This document shows positions 29,009-37,122 of a stretch of DNA of 64,000 nucleotides, piece by piece; position 1 is the stretch's first letter, and every line of letters begins with the position of its first letter. Source of the stretch: Nitrobacter sp. NHB1 (GTDB lineage: Bacteria > Pseudomonadota > Alphaproteobacteria > Rhizobiales > Xanthobacteraceae); NCBI RefSeq assembly GCF_036964665.1, contig NZ_JBAMDA010000001.1, positions 62,001 through 126,000 of the forward strand, in the 5' to 3' direction. The notes under the pieces are model-generated. The model saw nothing but the letters and a program-made list of their open reading frames with translations, was not told the DNA's origin and did not search any database. Position numbers and translations under genes: made by a program.

Positions 29009-29854
29009 GGATCAGGACCCATTAATTTTCTTGCGGTTTGCCTGATTGGCTGATTCACTGGTGTCGTGAGGGAGACGCCGCCATGACTGATTTGTTTTTG
29101 CTGTCAGAGGCGCAGATGCGCCGGATCGAACCGTATTTTCCGTTATCGCACGGGATCGCGAGGGTCGATGACCGGCGGGTGATCAGCGGCATCATCTTCG
29201 TCATCAGAAACGGGCTGCGCTGGCGCGATGCGCCGCGCGAGTATGGCCCGCACAAGACCATCTACAATCGGTTCGTGCGCTGGAGCCGGCTCGGCGTGTT
29301 CAATAAAATCTTCGCCGAACTGGCCCGCAAGGCCGGCAAACCATCCCGGTTGATGATCGATGCCACGCATTTAAAGGCGCATCGCACCGCTGCGAGCCTT
29401 TTTAAAAAGGGCCTGTTCCCAGGCGTATCGGGCGCACCAAGGGCGGCCTGAACTCGAAGCTGCACGCCGTATGCGATGGTCAGGGACGTCCCGTCATCCT
29501 GCTGCTCAGCGAAGGCCAGATGAGCGATTACAAGGGCGCTGCATTGATGCTCGATGCGTTACCGCCCGCTAGGCAGTTGCTCGGCGACAAGGGCTACGAC
29601 GCCGACTGGTTCCGCCAGGCGCTTGCCGCGCGCGGCATCACGGCATGCATTCCGTCGAAGTCCAATCGCAAGACGCCGATCGAGCATGATCGTGTGCTCT
29701 ATCGCCAGCGCCACAAGATCGAGAACATGTTCGGCAGGCTGAAGGACTGGCGGCGCATCCATACACGCTACGACCGATGCGCCCATACCTTCTTGTCAGC
29801 CATCTGCATCGCAGCCGCCGTCATCTTTTGGCTCTGATCAATGAGTCCTGACCC
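29009..29854 (+). mobile_element. IS5-family (IS427-type) insertion sequence
   Basis: 846 bp. Terminal inverted repeats GGATCAGGACCCATTAAT (left) and GGGTCAGGACTCATTGAT (right, reverse complement) match at 15 of 18. TA duplications flank it (29007-29008 and 29855-29856), as for the IS427 group. It carries a two-frame transposase. It is inserted in a small membrane-protein gene on the minus strand. Confidence 0.85.
29083..29837 (+). CDS. IS5/IS427-type transposase, two frames with likely -1 frameshift
   Basis: The first frame (29083-29451) has the N-terminal domain (LSEAQMRRIEPYFPL, GLRWRDAPREYGPHKTIYNR) and the first Asp (LMIDATHLKAH). The second, in the -1 frame and ending at 29837, has the rest (KGGLNSKLHAVCDGQGRP, LGDKGYDADWFRQAL, YRQRHKIENMFGRLKDWRRI with the Glu). 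The overlap contains CTT TTT AAA AAG followed by a hairpin GCCTG-TTCC-CAGGC (29411-29424), typical of programmed frameshifting in this group. Otherwise intact. A simple inactivating mutation is less likely. Confidence 0.85.
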
Positions 29855-30080
29855 TAATGATGCCGATGAAATAGCTGCTGAACACTCCAGCCATTATCAG
29901 CGCTAAAGCGATCAGATACAGCGGGTCTCTTAGGGAGTAGCCGATTACGGCAAAGCCAACCATCGCCACGAAGGCTACGGCGCTGGTCCTGCCCACGACA
30001 CCGCTGCCAATACGCACCCTATCCAGCGAAGCTTCGCTGATGCCGGTACCGCGCAGAATTTCATTTAACTTAAGCCCCAT
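29855..30080 (-). pseudogene. 5' half of IS-disrupted membrane-protein gene
   Basis: Encodes MGLKLNEILRGTGISEASLD and two membrane helices (SAVAFVAMVGFAVIGYSL, PLYLIALALIMAGVFSSYF) up to Ile75; translation then runs into the IS end, adding RVRTH and stopping at 29838. Together with 27431-27569 it makes a 121-residue protein. A longer start at 30131 or 30140 is possible but Arg-rich. The function is unknown; a partner of the downstream SinR/Cas2-like protein is possible from the gene order. Confidence 0.7.
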
Positions 30081-30223
30081 CCATGGATCATATCGCCGAG
30101 CGCGGCGACGTCCAGACGTTATCTTGAGCATGCGTTTCAAGGCTTGACTGCGACGATCTCTATTACTCCACCCAAGCCAAGCGGCTCGCGGAAGAGGAGG
30201 AGGGCGGAGCAGGAGGCATAATC

Positions 30224-30838
30224 GTGATCGTGCGTGGCCGCGTGACGCAGCTTGCGAAAGCCGTCGAAAATGCCCATGTGAAAATCATGAAATCCATGCC
30301 GAACGACGACCTGTTTCCGCGCAACGCCGCCCGGTCCCGGGGATCGTCGGGACACACAAAGATCATCGATGAGGATGGTCGTGAAATTCATCCGGAACCG
30401 CAGGGCGCCGACGGTTTTGATGCGGGCGCATTCGCGGCGTTCCAGTACGGCCCGTCGGCGTCCGGCTTTGATTTTAGCGCGGCGTTCCAGCCGCTCACCC
30501 GCGAGCAGCGGCTGGTGCGGCTGGAGGCGATCGCGAAGCTGCTTGACGTCGCCTTCGTCGTGCCGGGAACGAAGATCCGTTACGGCATCGATGGCCTGAT
30601 CGGGCTGGTGCCGGTGATCGGCGATATCCTCACCACCGCGATCTCGCTGTGGCTCGTGCGTGAAGCGCGGGCGCTCGGCGCGCCCTGGCATATCACGGCG
30701 CGGATGCTCGGCAACGTCGCGGTTGACGGGGTAGTCGGATTGGTGCCGGTGGCCGGCGATGCCTTCGACGTGATGTTCCGCGCCAACATCCGCAATATGC
30801 GGATGTTGAGACGCTGGCTCGACCGTCAGCCGCATTAA
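30224..30838 (+). CDS. DUF4112 membrane protein
   Basis: 204 residues. The C-terminal half is a DUF4112 domain: LEAIAKLLDVAFVVPGTKIR, IDGLIGLVPVIGDILTTAIS and GVVGLVPVAGDAFDVMFRAN, the paired G-L-V-P-V-x-G-D signature with two membrane-associated helices. Residues 1-95 are polar and variable. GTG start at 30224 is supported by a perfect AGGAGG seven bases upstream. Role unknown. A class A repeat follows the stop codon at once. Confidence 0.88.
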   Translation: MIVRGRVTQLAKAVENAHVKIMKSMPNDDLFPRNAARSRGSSGHTKIIDEDGREIHPEPQGADGFDAGAFAAFQYGPSASGFDFSAAFQPLTREQRLVRLEAIAKLLDVAFVVPGTKIRYGIDGLIGLVPVIGDILTTAISLWLVREARALGAPWHITARMLGNVAVDGVVGLVPVAGDAFDVMFRANIRNMRMLRRWLDRQPH

Positions 30839-30839
30839 A

Positions 30840-30966
30840 GCGTTTTCGAGCGAAGCATGTCCTCGGGCTTGACCCGAGGACGGGTACCGGTTCGCGCGAA
30901 GAAAACGCGTCAAATCAAAATCATAGAGTCTCGCTTCTGATTCCATCAGAAGCGAGAAGGCTCCAG
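30840..30966 (+). repeat. Dispersed palindromic repeat, class A
   Basis: Begins AGCGTTTTCGAGCGAAGCATGTCCTCGGG and contains CGGTTCGCGCGAAGAAAACG, CGTCAAATCAAAATCATAG and a hairpin around GATTCCATC. Nearly the same as copies at 56146 and, inverted, 63873. Confidence 0.75.
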
Positions 30967-30974
30967 TGGAGATG

Positions 30975-31247
30975 TTATGCTGCATCCTGCGAGGCCGTCT
31001 CCGGCTTTGGCTTGCGGGGCAGCGGAAATTCGTGGCTCTCATAGAGCGAGCGGATGCCGTTCTGATCGAAGCGGGCTTCGTCCACCTGAAGATACGCGCC
31101 GTTCAGCGAGTCGGCCGGCAACTCCTCGATCGCGAAACGAACTGCATCGGCCGCGGTGTCGAAACGGCGGTAGGCAAAGCCGGCACGCTTTTTCTTGCGG
31201 ATCGCAGCCGGGAACAGTTCGGCGGATTTCTTGAAGCTGAATGCCAT
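30975..31247 (-). CDS. Small conserved hypothetical protein
   Basis: 90 codons starting MAFSFKKSAELFPAAIRKKK, with a middle FDTAADAVRFAIEELPADSL that looks like an alpha/beta fold and a Pro/Lys-rich tail. Members of this kind are found in the same bacterial group, but I know no function. GAGGTT lies before the ATG at 31247; the frame opens at 31331 but the extension is not protein-like. Confidence 0.7.
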   Translation of the reverse strand: MAFSFKKSAELFPAAIRKKKRAGFAYRRFDTAADAVRFAIEELPADSLNGAYLQVDEARFDQNGIRSLYESHEFPLPRKPKPETASQDAA

Positions 31248-31565
31248 GGCGGGAACCTCTACAAATTGCGCTTTCGAGAACGTGCAATGCTGATAGCGAG
31301 GGCCCATTGGCGGTCGCCCGGCATACAGCATGTCCGTGATGTTTCATTTATATAGGTGGCGGGAGGGGAAATTGCGACCTTCTGAAGCCGGAATAGTGAA
31401 TCCGGGGTCCGAACCTGATATTTCAGAATAATATATTGATATCAATGCCATAGGTCGGAGGCGGCCAGTTGTTCCAGCCAGGTCGCGCCGGACGGCCAAG
31501 CATATCCCGCGCAACCGGGAGCCCGGTTACGCGGGGCAAGGTCGGATTCAGGGCAGCCTGCGCCG
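31248..31565. other. Intergenic stretch before msrB end, nothing recognised
   Basis: About 320 bases, partly AT-rich (ATATATTGATATCAATG near 31430-31450). It must hold the promoter of the minus-strand gene ending at 30975. No terminator hairpin, repeat copy or RNA gene was identified. Confidence 0.45.
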
Positions 31566-31979
31566 TTATTTGGGCTCGAGTTTCAAGGCCGCCGAATTGA
31601 TGCAGTAACGCAGACCGGCCGGACCCGGACCGTCGTCGAAGACGTGGCCGAGATGGCCGTCGCACTTCGAACACAGGACCTCGGTGCGAATCATGCCGAG
31701 GCTGACGTCGCGCTCTTCATCAACATGACTGTCGGTCGCCGGAGCGGTAAAACTTGGCCAGCCGCAACCCGAATCGAACTTGGCGTCGGATTCGAACAGC
31801 GTCTGCCCGCAGCCGGCGCAGACATAGGTGCCCTTGCGGCGCTCATGTTCGTATTCGCCGGAGAATGGTCGCTCGGTCGCCTTCTCGCGCAGAACAGCGT
31901 ATTGCATCGGCGTCAACTCCTTGCGCCATTCGCTGTCGCTCTTGGTGATCTTGGGCGGCATCGTCTTGCTGTCTGGCAT
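31566..31979 (-). CDS. msrB: Peptide methionine-R-sulfoxide reductase MsrB
   Basis: 137 residues, full length. Reduces methionine-R-sulfoxide with thioredoxin. Zinc-binding CxxC pairs (CAGC, CSKC), the block [10 protein letters not shown] and the catalytic RYCINSAAL are all present. No signal peptide, so cytoplasmic. It follows msrA by 22 bases on the same strand and is likely co-transcribed. Confidence 0.97.
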   Translation of the reverse strand: MPDSKTMPPKITKSDSEWRKELTPMQYAVLREKATERPFSGEYEHERRKGTYVCAGCGQTLFESDAKFDSGCGWPSFTAPATDSHVDEERDVSLGMIRTEVLCSKCDGHLGHVFDDGPGPAGLRYCINSAALKLEPK

Positions 31980-32001
31980 GGATCCTCCTTTGCCGCGGCA
32001 G

Positions 32002-32724
32002 TCAGTCGGTCGCCTTGACGCTGCTGACCAGCGTCGGCTTCTCGATATAGTTGCCCGCGAAGATTGTCTTCAAATTCCGGATCTTCGGAAGGTCATAATA
32101 CGCGATATAGGGCTGGTTGGGGTGCAGCGTCAGGTAGTTCTGATGATAGGCTTCGGCCGGGAAAAATCCCTGCAGCGTTCCAACCTTGGTCACGATCGGC
32201 TTGTTGTAGACTTTGGCGGCGTCGAGCTGGGCGATATAGGCATCGGCGATCGTCTTCTGCTCGTCGGTGAGCGTAAAAATCTCCGAGCGATACTGCGTGC
32301 CGGTGTCCGGCCCCTGGCGATTGAGCTGGGTCGGATCGTGCGCCACCGAGAAGAATATCTGCAGGATTTTTCCATAGCTGATCTGCTTTGGGTCGAACCT
32401 GATCTCGACCGACTCCGCGTGTCCCGTGGTCCCGGTGCTCACCGTTTCGTATGTCGCGGTCCCCTTCGCGCCGCCGGCATAACCCGAGACCGCGTTGACC
32501 ACGCCGGCGGTATGCTGGAACACACCCTGCACGCCCCAGAAGCAGCCGCCGGCGACGACTGCGGTCTGGATGCCGTCGGCAGCCTTCGCATCCAGGGTCG
32601 GCGGCGGAATGATCACGGCGTCTTCCGCGGCGCGGGTAGGCCCCGCGGCGAGGAACCACGACAATGCAACTGTGACGGCAACAGCGGCGACAGTGAGGGC
32701 ATTACGGCCGAACGGATTACGCAT
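32002..32724 (-). CDS. msrA: Peptide methionine-S-sulfoxide reductase MsrA, exported form
   Basis: 240 residues. Catalytic motif [11 protein letters not shown], then SGYAGG, the E-x-V-x-I-R-F-D-P block ([12 protein letters not shown]) and [19 protein letters not shown]. Residues 1-32 are a signal peptide ([20 protein letters not shown]...RAA), so it acts in the periplasm. GAGAGGA precedes the ATG at 32724; the frame stays open to 33258 in low-quality sequence. Its partner MsrB lacks a signal. Confidence 0.95.
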   Translation of the reverse strand: MRNPFGRNALTVAAVAVTVALSWFLAAGPTRAAEDAVIIPPPTLDAKAADGIQTAVVAGGCFWGVQGVFQHTAGVVNAVSGYAGGAKGTATYETVSTGTTGHAESVEIRFDPKQISYGKILQIFFSVAHDPTQLNRQGPDTGTQYRSEIFTLTDEQKTIADAYIAQLDAAKVYNKPIVTKVGTLQGFFPAEAYHQNYLTLHPNQPYIAYYDLPKIRNLKTIFAGNYIEKPTLVSSVKATD

Positions 32725-32909
32725 GGAATTGTCCTCTCGGGGCTCTGGGACGTCGGATAGGAGTGGAGACGCGTGAACGGTCGGAATTGTAGCGGTCCCT
32801 TGCCGGATCGCTTTAGTTACGCCATGCGAGCCGGATTGTTGCGGCTGCCAGCGTTCGATGGCCACACGAATGCGTGAAAAATCCAGCGTGTTCCAGTATG
32901 CGGGCCGGC

Positions 32910-34025
32910 TCAGGGATTGGAACGCGCGACCAACTCCGGTTTTGACGGCCATCCCAGCCGTGCCGCGCAGCCGGTCAGGTGGCTCCGGATTACGCGCTGG
33001 AGCGGTCCTTCGACATATCGCCAGAGAATCCAGCTGGCGAAGCCGATGCCGAGGATGATCGCGGTCACGCCGAGTTTGGCGTTGGCCGGGGCCATCCGCA
33101 CAAAAAGCGTGTAGCCGATCTGCTGATGCAGCAAATACAGCGGATAGGTTATTCCGCCGACCGCGATCACCAGTTGCGGCGAAAGCGGAAGCCGCTTGAT
33201 TTGCGTCGCCAGCAGAATGGTCATGATGGAGGCGAGGCAGATCGCAGCCACGATCCATGCGTCGAATGTTGCGCCGGAGTGCGAGCGGAGCCAGGCCAGC
33301 GAATGAACCGCGTGGAAGACCGCCACACCGGCCGACAGACAGAGAATGCCGTAAAGCATGAGATCGCGCCGGCCGCGGTAGAACTCGTAGATCATCAGCC
33401 CGGTCGCGAAATAGCCGGCGTCATCCGCAAGAAAGACTACTTCGATGAAACGCGCGTCGATGGTCAATTCGTTGGCTATCGAGAGGAACAGCCAAGCCAG
33501 AACGATCGCATCGATGCGGCGCGGAAACAGCCCGGCTGCAATCAGCACCGTGACCCATGCGTAGAATGTCACCTCGATGACCAGCGACCAGTAGGCGCTG
33601 TCCATATAGGGATGATGCAGCGCCGGCGCGGCGATCAACAGGTTGGCAATCCACTGGCCTGCGCTGGTTGTGAAATCGGGTTGGCCGATCATCAGCACGG
33701 TCAGGAATGTGAGCGTCATGCAGAGTACGAAAGTCGGATAGATACGGCTGAAACGCGCGATGGCGAAACCGGTGGCGGTGCGCCCTTCGGCCGAATAGGC
33801 GATGACGAAACCGCTGATCACGAAGAACGCCGGAACGCCGAGAAATCCGTACATCGCAAAGGTGCCGATCTCGGGAATCGCGACGTGGGTGAAATCGCCG
33901 GTCGAGGGTCCGCGAAAGCCATAGTGATAGACAACTACGCTGAGCACCGCGACGAGGCGGAGCAGGTCCAGCGCTTGCACCCGCGATGATGTATCGGTCT
34001 TCCGTACAGGCGCGTCGTAGGTCAT
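32910..34025 (-). CDS. Acyltransferase family 3 (OafA/YrhL-like) membrane protein
   Basis: 371 residues with about ten membrane helices. The family start RVQALDLLRLVAVLSVVVYH with the conserved His, then GFLGVPAFFVISGFVIAYS and FAIARFSRIYPTFVLC, all typical of the integral acyltransferases that O-acetylate polysaccharides, lipid A or peptidoglycan. Substrate unknown. No polysaccharide cluster adjoins, though galU is the next gene but one. ATG at 34025 preferred; GTG at 34055 would add ten residues. Confidence 0.9.
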   Translation of the reverse strand: MTYDAPVRKTDTSSRVQALDLLRLVAVLSVVVYHYGFRGPSTGDFTHVAIPEIGTFAMYGFLGVPAFFVISGFVIAYSAEGRTATGFAIARFSRIYPTFVLCMTLTFLTVLMIGQPDFTTSAGQWIANLLIAAPALHHPYMDSAYWSLVIEVTFYAWVTVLIAAGLFPRRIDAIVLAWLFLSIANELTIDARFIEVVFLADDAGYFATGLMIYEFYRGRRDLMLYGILCLSAGVAVFHAVHSLAWLRSHSGATFDAWIVAAICLASIMTILLATQIKRLPLSPQLVIAVGGITYPLYLLHQQIGYTLFVRMAPANAKLGVTAIILGIGFASWILWRYVEGPLQRVIRSHLTGCAARLGWPSKPELVARSNP

Positions 34026-34141
34026 GAACTCGTATTCCGTGGTTATCGGAGACACTAGTCCCGCCGCGTTCGCGCCCGAATGGTTAATTCGATTCGTCGT
34101 TAAGTTGCACGATCTGGTGAAATTGAACTGGCCCGAGAGGC

Positions 34142-34411
34142 TTATTTGAAGCGCGGCCGTCGTGCGTCCGCTTTGCGGAAACGCACGCCCTCGTTGTCGC
34201 CAAGGCGTGTCGCGATATAGCCCGCCTCGATGCAGGCCTCGCGCTGCGGCATCTTTTCATCCGGCGCGCGTGTCGTATCCCACCATGACGCGCGCTGGGC
34301 CGCGCGAGGCAATGCCGCGTCGATGATTTCTTCGATCTGCGCAAAACCGAGTACGAACTCGACCGCAGTCTGCCGTTTCAAGTAGTCGCGCAGGGCATCG
34401 TAGTTCGGCAC
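34142..34411 (-). CDS. Small DUF7662-like protein
   Basis: 89 residues from a GTG at 34411, five bases after the galU stop. The pattern YDALRDYLKRQ ... VLGFAQIEEIIDAALPRAAQ ... WWDTT ... ACIEAGYIATRL fits small proteins of the DUF7662 type (Y-x-x-L, F-x-x-I-E, LP, WW, A-W/G). A much longer frame (to 34951) is only the shadow of galU. Tail basic. Function unknown. Confidence 0.6.
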   Translation of the reverse strand: MPNYDALRDYLKRQTAVEFVLGFAQIEEIIDAALPRAAQRASWWDTTRAPDEKMPQREACIEAGYIATRLGDNEGVRFRKADARRPRFK

Positions 34412-34416
34412 GGCTT

Positions 34417-35292
34417 TTACGCCTTGAGATATTTTTGCATTTCCGCGCGCAAGCCGTCGCGCAGATCGGCGCGCGCCATCCCGAATGCGATGTTGGCGCG
34501 CAGGAAACCCGCGCGCGAGCCGCAGTCGTGGCGTTCGCCCGCGAATTCGAGACCGTGGAAGGCTTGCGATTTCGACAGGGCGATCATGGCGTCGGTGAGC
34601 TGGATTTCGCCGCCGGCACCACGTTCCTGGGTCTCCAGAATCTTGAATATCTCGGGCTGCAGGATGTAACGCCCGGTGATGGAGAGATTGGAGGGGGCCG
34701 TGCCCTTTGGCGGCTTCTCCACCATGCCGTCGATCTCGAAAATATTGCCGCTGCGCTTGCCGACGCCGCAGATGCCGTAATTGTGGGTCATGTCGTCGGG
34801 CACGGCTTCGACCGCGACGATGTTGGATTTCGGTTCGAGGTTCTCCGCCGCCTGCATCATCTGCTTGAGGCAACCCGGCGTATTCAGCACCAGTTCGTCG
34901 GGGAGCACCACCGCGAAAGGCTCCTCGCCGACGATATCGCGGGCGCACCACACCGCGTGGCCGAGCCCGAGCGGCGCCTGTTGCCGGGTAAAACTCACGG
35001 CGCCCGCCTCAGGCTGGAATTGCGCCAGCACCTCCATCTCGGCCTTTTTGCCGCGCGCCTTCAGCGTTTCGTCCAGTTCGAACTGGCGGTCGAAGTGATC
35101 CTCGATCGCGCCCTTGTTGCGGCCGGTGACGAAAACGAAGTGCTCGATGCCGGCTTCCCTGGCTTCGTCGACCACGTACTGGATCAGCGGCCGATCGACG
35201 ATCGTGAGCATTTCCTTCGGCATCGCCTTGGTGGCGGGAAGGACGCGGGTGCCGAGGCCGGCGACGGGGAAAACGGCTTTGCGGATTTTCAT
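34417..35292 (-). CDS. galU: UTP-glucose-1-phosphate uridylyltransferase GalU
   Basis: 291 residues. Makes UDP-glucose for lipopolysaccharide, exopolysaccharide and glycolipid synthesis. The nucleotide-binding start AVFPVAGLGTRVLPATKAMP with KEML, the VDRPLIQYVVDEA segment, LGLGHAVWCA and DGMVEKP are all family landmarks. ATG at 35292 is chosen because the family starts here; the frame opens 55 codons earlier. Confidence 0.96.
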   Translation of the reverse strand: MKIRKAVFPVAGLGTRVLPATKAMPKEMLTIVDRPLIQYVVDEAREAGIEHFVFVTGRNKGAIEDHFDRQFELDETLKARGKKAEMEVLAQFQPEAGAVSFTRQQAPLGLGHAVWCARDIVGEEPFAVVLPDELVLNTPGCLKQMMQAAENLEPKSNIVAVEAVPDDMTHNYGICGVGKRSGNIFEIDGMVEKPPKGTAPSNLSITGRYILQPEIFKILETQERGAGGEIQLTDAMIALSKSQAFHGLEFAGERHDCGSRAGFLRANIAFGMARADLRDGLRAEMQKYLKA

Positions 35293-35524
35293 GTCGATTC
35301 TGCGGATTGTTTTGCGGGCGGGATGAGTGCGGTCTGTTGATATGATGTTAGCCGGTTTTGCAGCGCCGAACAAAGGCGGATCTGTGGTGGCGGCCGGATG
35401 GCAGGATCGGTCCAACCGCGACCAAATGTCGTCATCTCTCCGTGAAAAAAGACCCATCGTTAAGCCGATGGAAACCGTGACAGGGCCTCCTGAGATCGGG
35501 GATACTCATTGATACGGGTCAGGC

Positions 35525-36964
35525 ATGGTTGCGACGGTGATGCGGATGCGCGGAACAGGAATGGCGGCGGCGGTCGTGGCACTTGCGGCGCTCGCGCTGC
35601 CGGGCGAGGCGCGCGCGCAGACGTCGAACGGCGACCCCATTCAGGGCTTTCTCGACAATCTCTTCACCGGTTCGCTCGCAAAAGGCGCACGGAGCGCATC
35701 GGCGGCCCCGCACAGAGGATCGGAAGCGCTTCAGCCTGCTCCGGCGCCCCGGCCCGCGAACTCGGCGTCGTCGTCCTGGAGCGGCGAGGATGGCGCATCG
35801 GGTCATCCGCTGATGACCGCGAGCGCGATTCGTCGGGCCGCGGCGAATTTCCCGAACTGCGTTGCGGCGATGTGGCCCGACGCGGCACGCCGTCACGTGA
35901 CGCGCCGGAATTTCGAGCGCTTCACCGCGGGACTGTCGCCCGATCTGCGCATCATGGACCTGATGGACTCGCAGCCCGAGTTCACCAAGGCGATCTGGGA
36001 CTATCTCGATATCCTGGTCAACGACGCGCGGCTCGCGCGCGGCCGCGAAATCCTCGCGACCTACAAGCCGCAGTTCGACGCGGCCGAGAAGACCTATGGC
36101 GTCGATCGTTACGCAATCGCGGCGATCTGGGGCATCGAGTCGAACTATTCGACCCGGATGGGCGATCGCAGCGTGTTGCGATCCACCGCGACGCTGGCCT
36201 GCGTCGGCCGTCGCCAGAAATATTTCCGCGACGAGTTCCTGGCGGCGCTTGAAATTCTCAATCGTGGCGACCTGCGACCGGAGCAGATGCGCGGCTCGTG
36301 GGCGGGCGCGTTCGGTCCCACGCAGTTCATGCCGACGGCGTTCAAGCGCTACGCGGTCGACGGCGACGGCGACGGCCGCCGCGACGTGGTCGACGATCCC
36401 GCCGATCTGATCGCGTCCACCGCGAACAACCTGAAGAAGGACGGCTGGCAGACCGGCAAGACCTGGGGCTACGAGGTCGTGGTGCCCCAAAACTTCAACT
36501 ACATGCTGGCGGATCGCGCTAAGGCGATGACGCTCGCGCAGTGGGAGCATCTCGGCATCCGGCGCGTGGCCAACAAGACGTTCCCGCATCCCGCCGACCG
36601 CGCCTATCTGCTCGCGCCCGCCGGCGCCGACGGGCCCGGTTTCCTGATGTTGCAGAATTTCCGGGTGTTCATGAAGTACAACCCGGCGGAGGCCTATGCG
36701 CTGGCGATCGGCCACTTCGCCGACCGGCTGCGCGGCGGGGCGCCGTTCGTCCAGCCGTGGCCACGGCAGGAACGGGTGCTGTCCCGGGCCGAGCGACTGG
36801 AAATGCAGCAGCTTCTGGCCCGGCAAGGATTCTATCGCGGAACCCCCGACGGCCAGATCGGCAGCCTGACCCGGAAGGCGCTGCGCGGCTTTCAGGCTTC
36901 GATCGGGGCGCCTGCCGATGGATTTGCGTCGTCCGACGTGCTGGAACGGCTGCGGCGGCGGTGA
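35525..36964 (+). CDS. Lytic murein transglycosylase (MltB family) with peptidoglycan-binding domain
   Basis: 479 residues. Signal peptide (residues 12-31, MAAAVVALAALALPGEARA), a linker rich in Ala/Ser/Pro, then an MltB-type catalytic domain with IAAIWGIESNYSTRMG (catalytic Glu) and GSWAGAFGPTQFMPTAFKRY. A C-terminal peptidoglycan-binding domain (about 410-475) has LLARQGFYRGTPDGQIGSLT. A second, shorter MltB-like enzyme is at 5739. Periplasmic wall turnover is expected. Confidence 0.93.
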   Translation: MVATVMRMRGTGMAAAVVALAALALPGEARAQTSNGDPIQGFLDNLFTGSLAKGARSASAAPHRGSEALQPAPAPRPANSASSSWSGEDGASGHPLMTASAIRRAAANFPNCVAAMWPDAARRHVTRRNFERFTAGLSPDLRIMDLMDSQPEFTKAIWDYLDILVNDARLARGREILATYKPQFDAAEKTYGVDRYAIAAIWGIESNYSTRMGDRSVLRSTATLACVGRRQKYFRDEFLAALEILNRGDLRPEQMRGSWAGAFGPTQFMPTAFKRYAVDGDGDGRRDVVDDPADLIASTANNLKKDGWQTGKTWGYEVVVPQNFNYMLADRAKAMTLAQWEHLGIRRVANKTFPHPADRAYLLAPAGADGPGFLMLQNFRVFMKYNPAEAYALAIGHFADRLRGGAPFVQPWPRQERVLSRAERLEMQQLLARQGFYRGTPDGQIGSLTRKALRGFQASIGAPADGFASSDVLERLRRR

Positions 36965-37122
36965 AGGTCTGTCAGGGGCGCGGCAGTAGCGCTTCAGGAC
37001 CCGGCACGCCGGCGCGCTCTTGACGCCGCGGGCCGATGCCCGGCTTATGAGGCGAAAGTCGCCCGCTTGCGGCCCGATTCCGCTATTACAGTCTTCGTCA
37101 GACTCTCTTTGCGATCGCGCAC

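Noticed and set aside
34142-34951. A 269-codon minus-strand frame
   Set aside because: Its first two-thirds are galU in another frame; only the last 89 codons after the galU stop look like a real protein.
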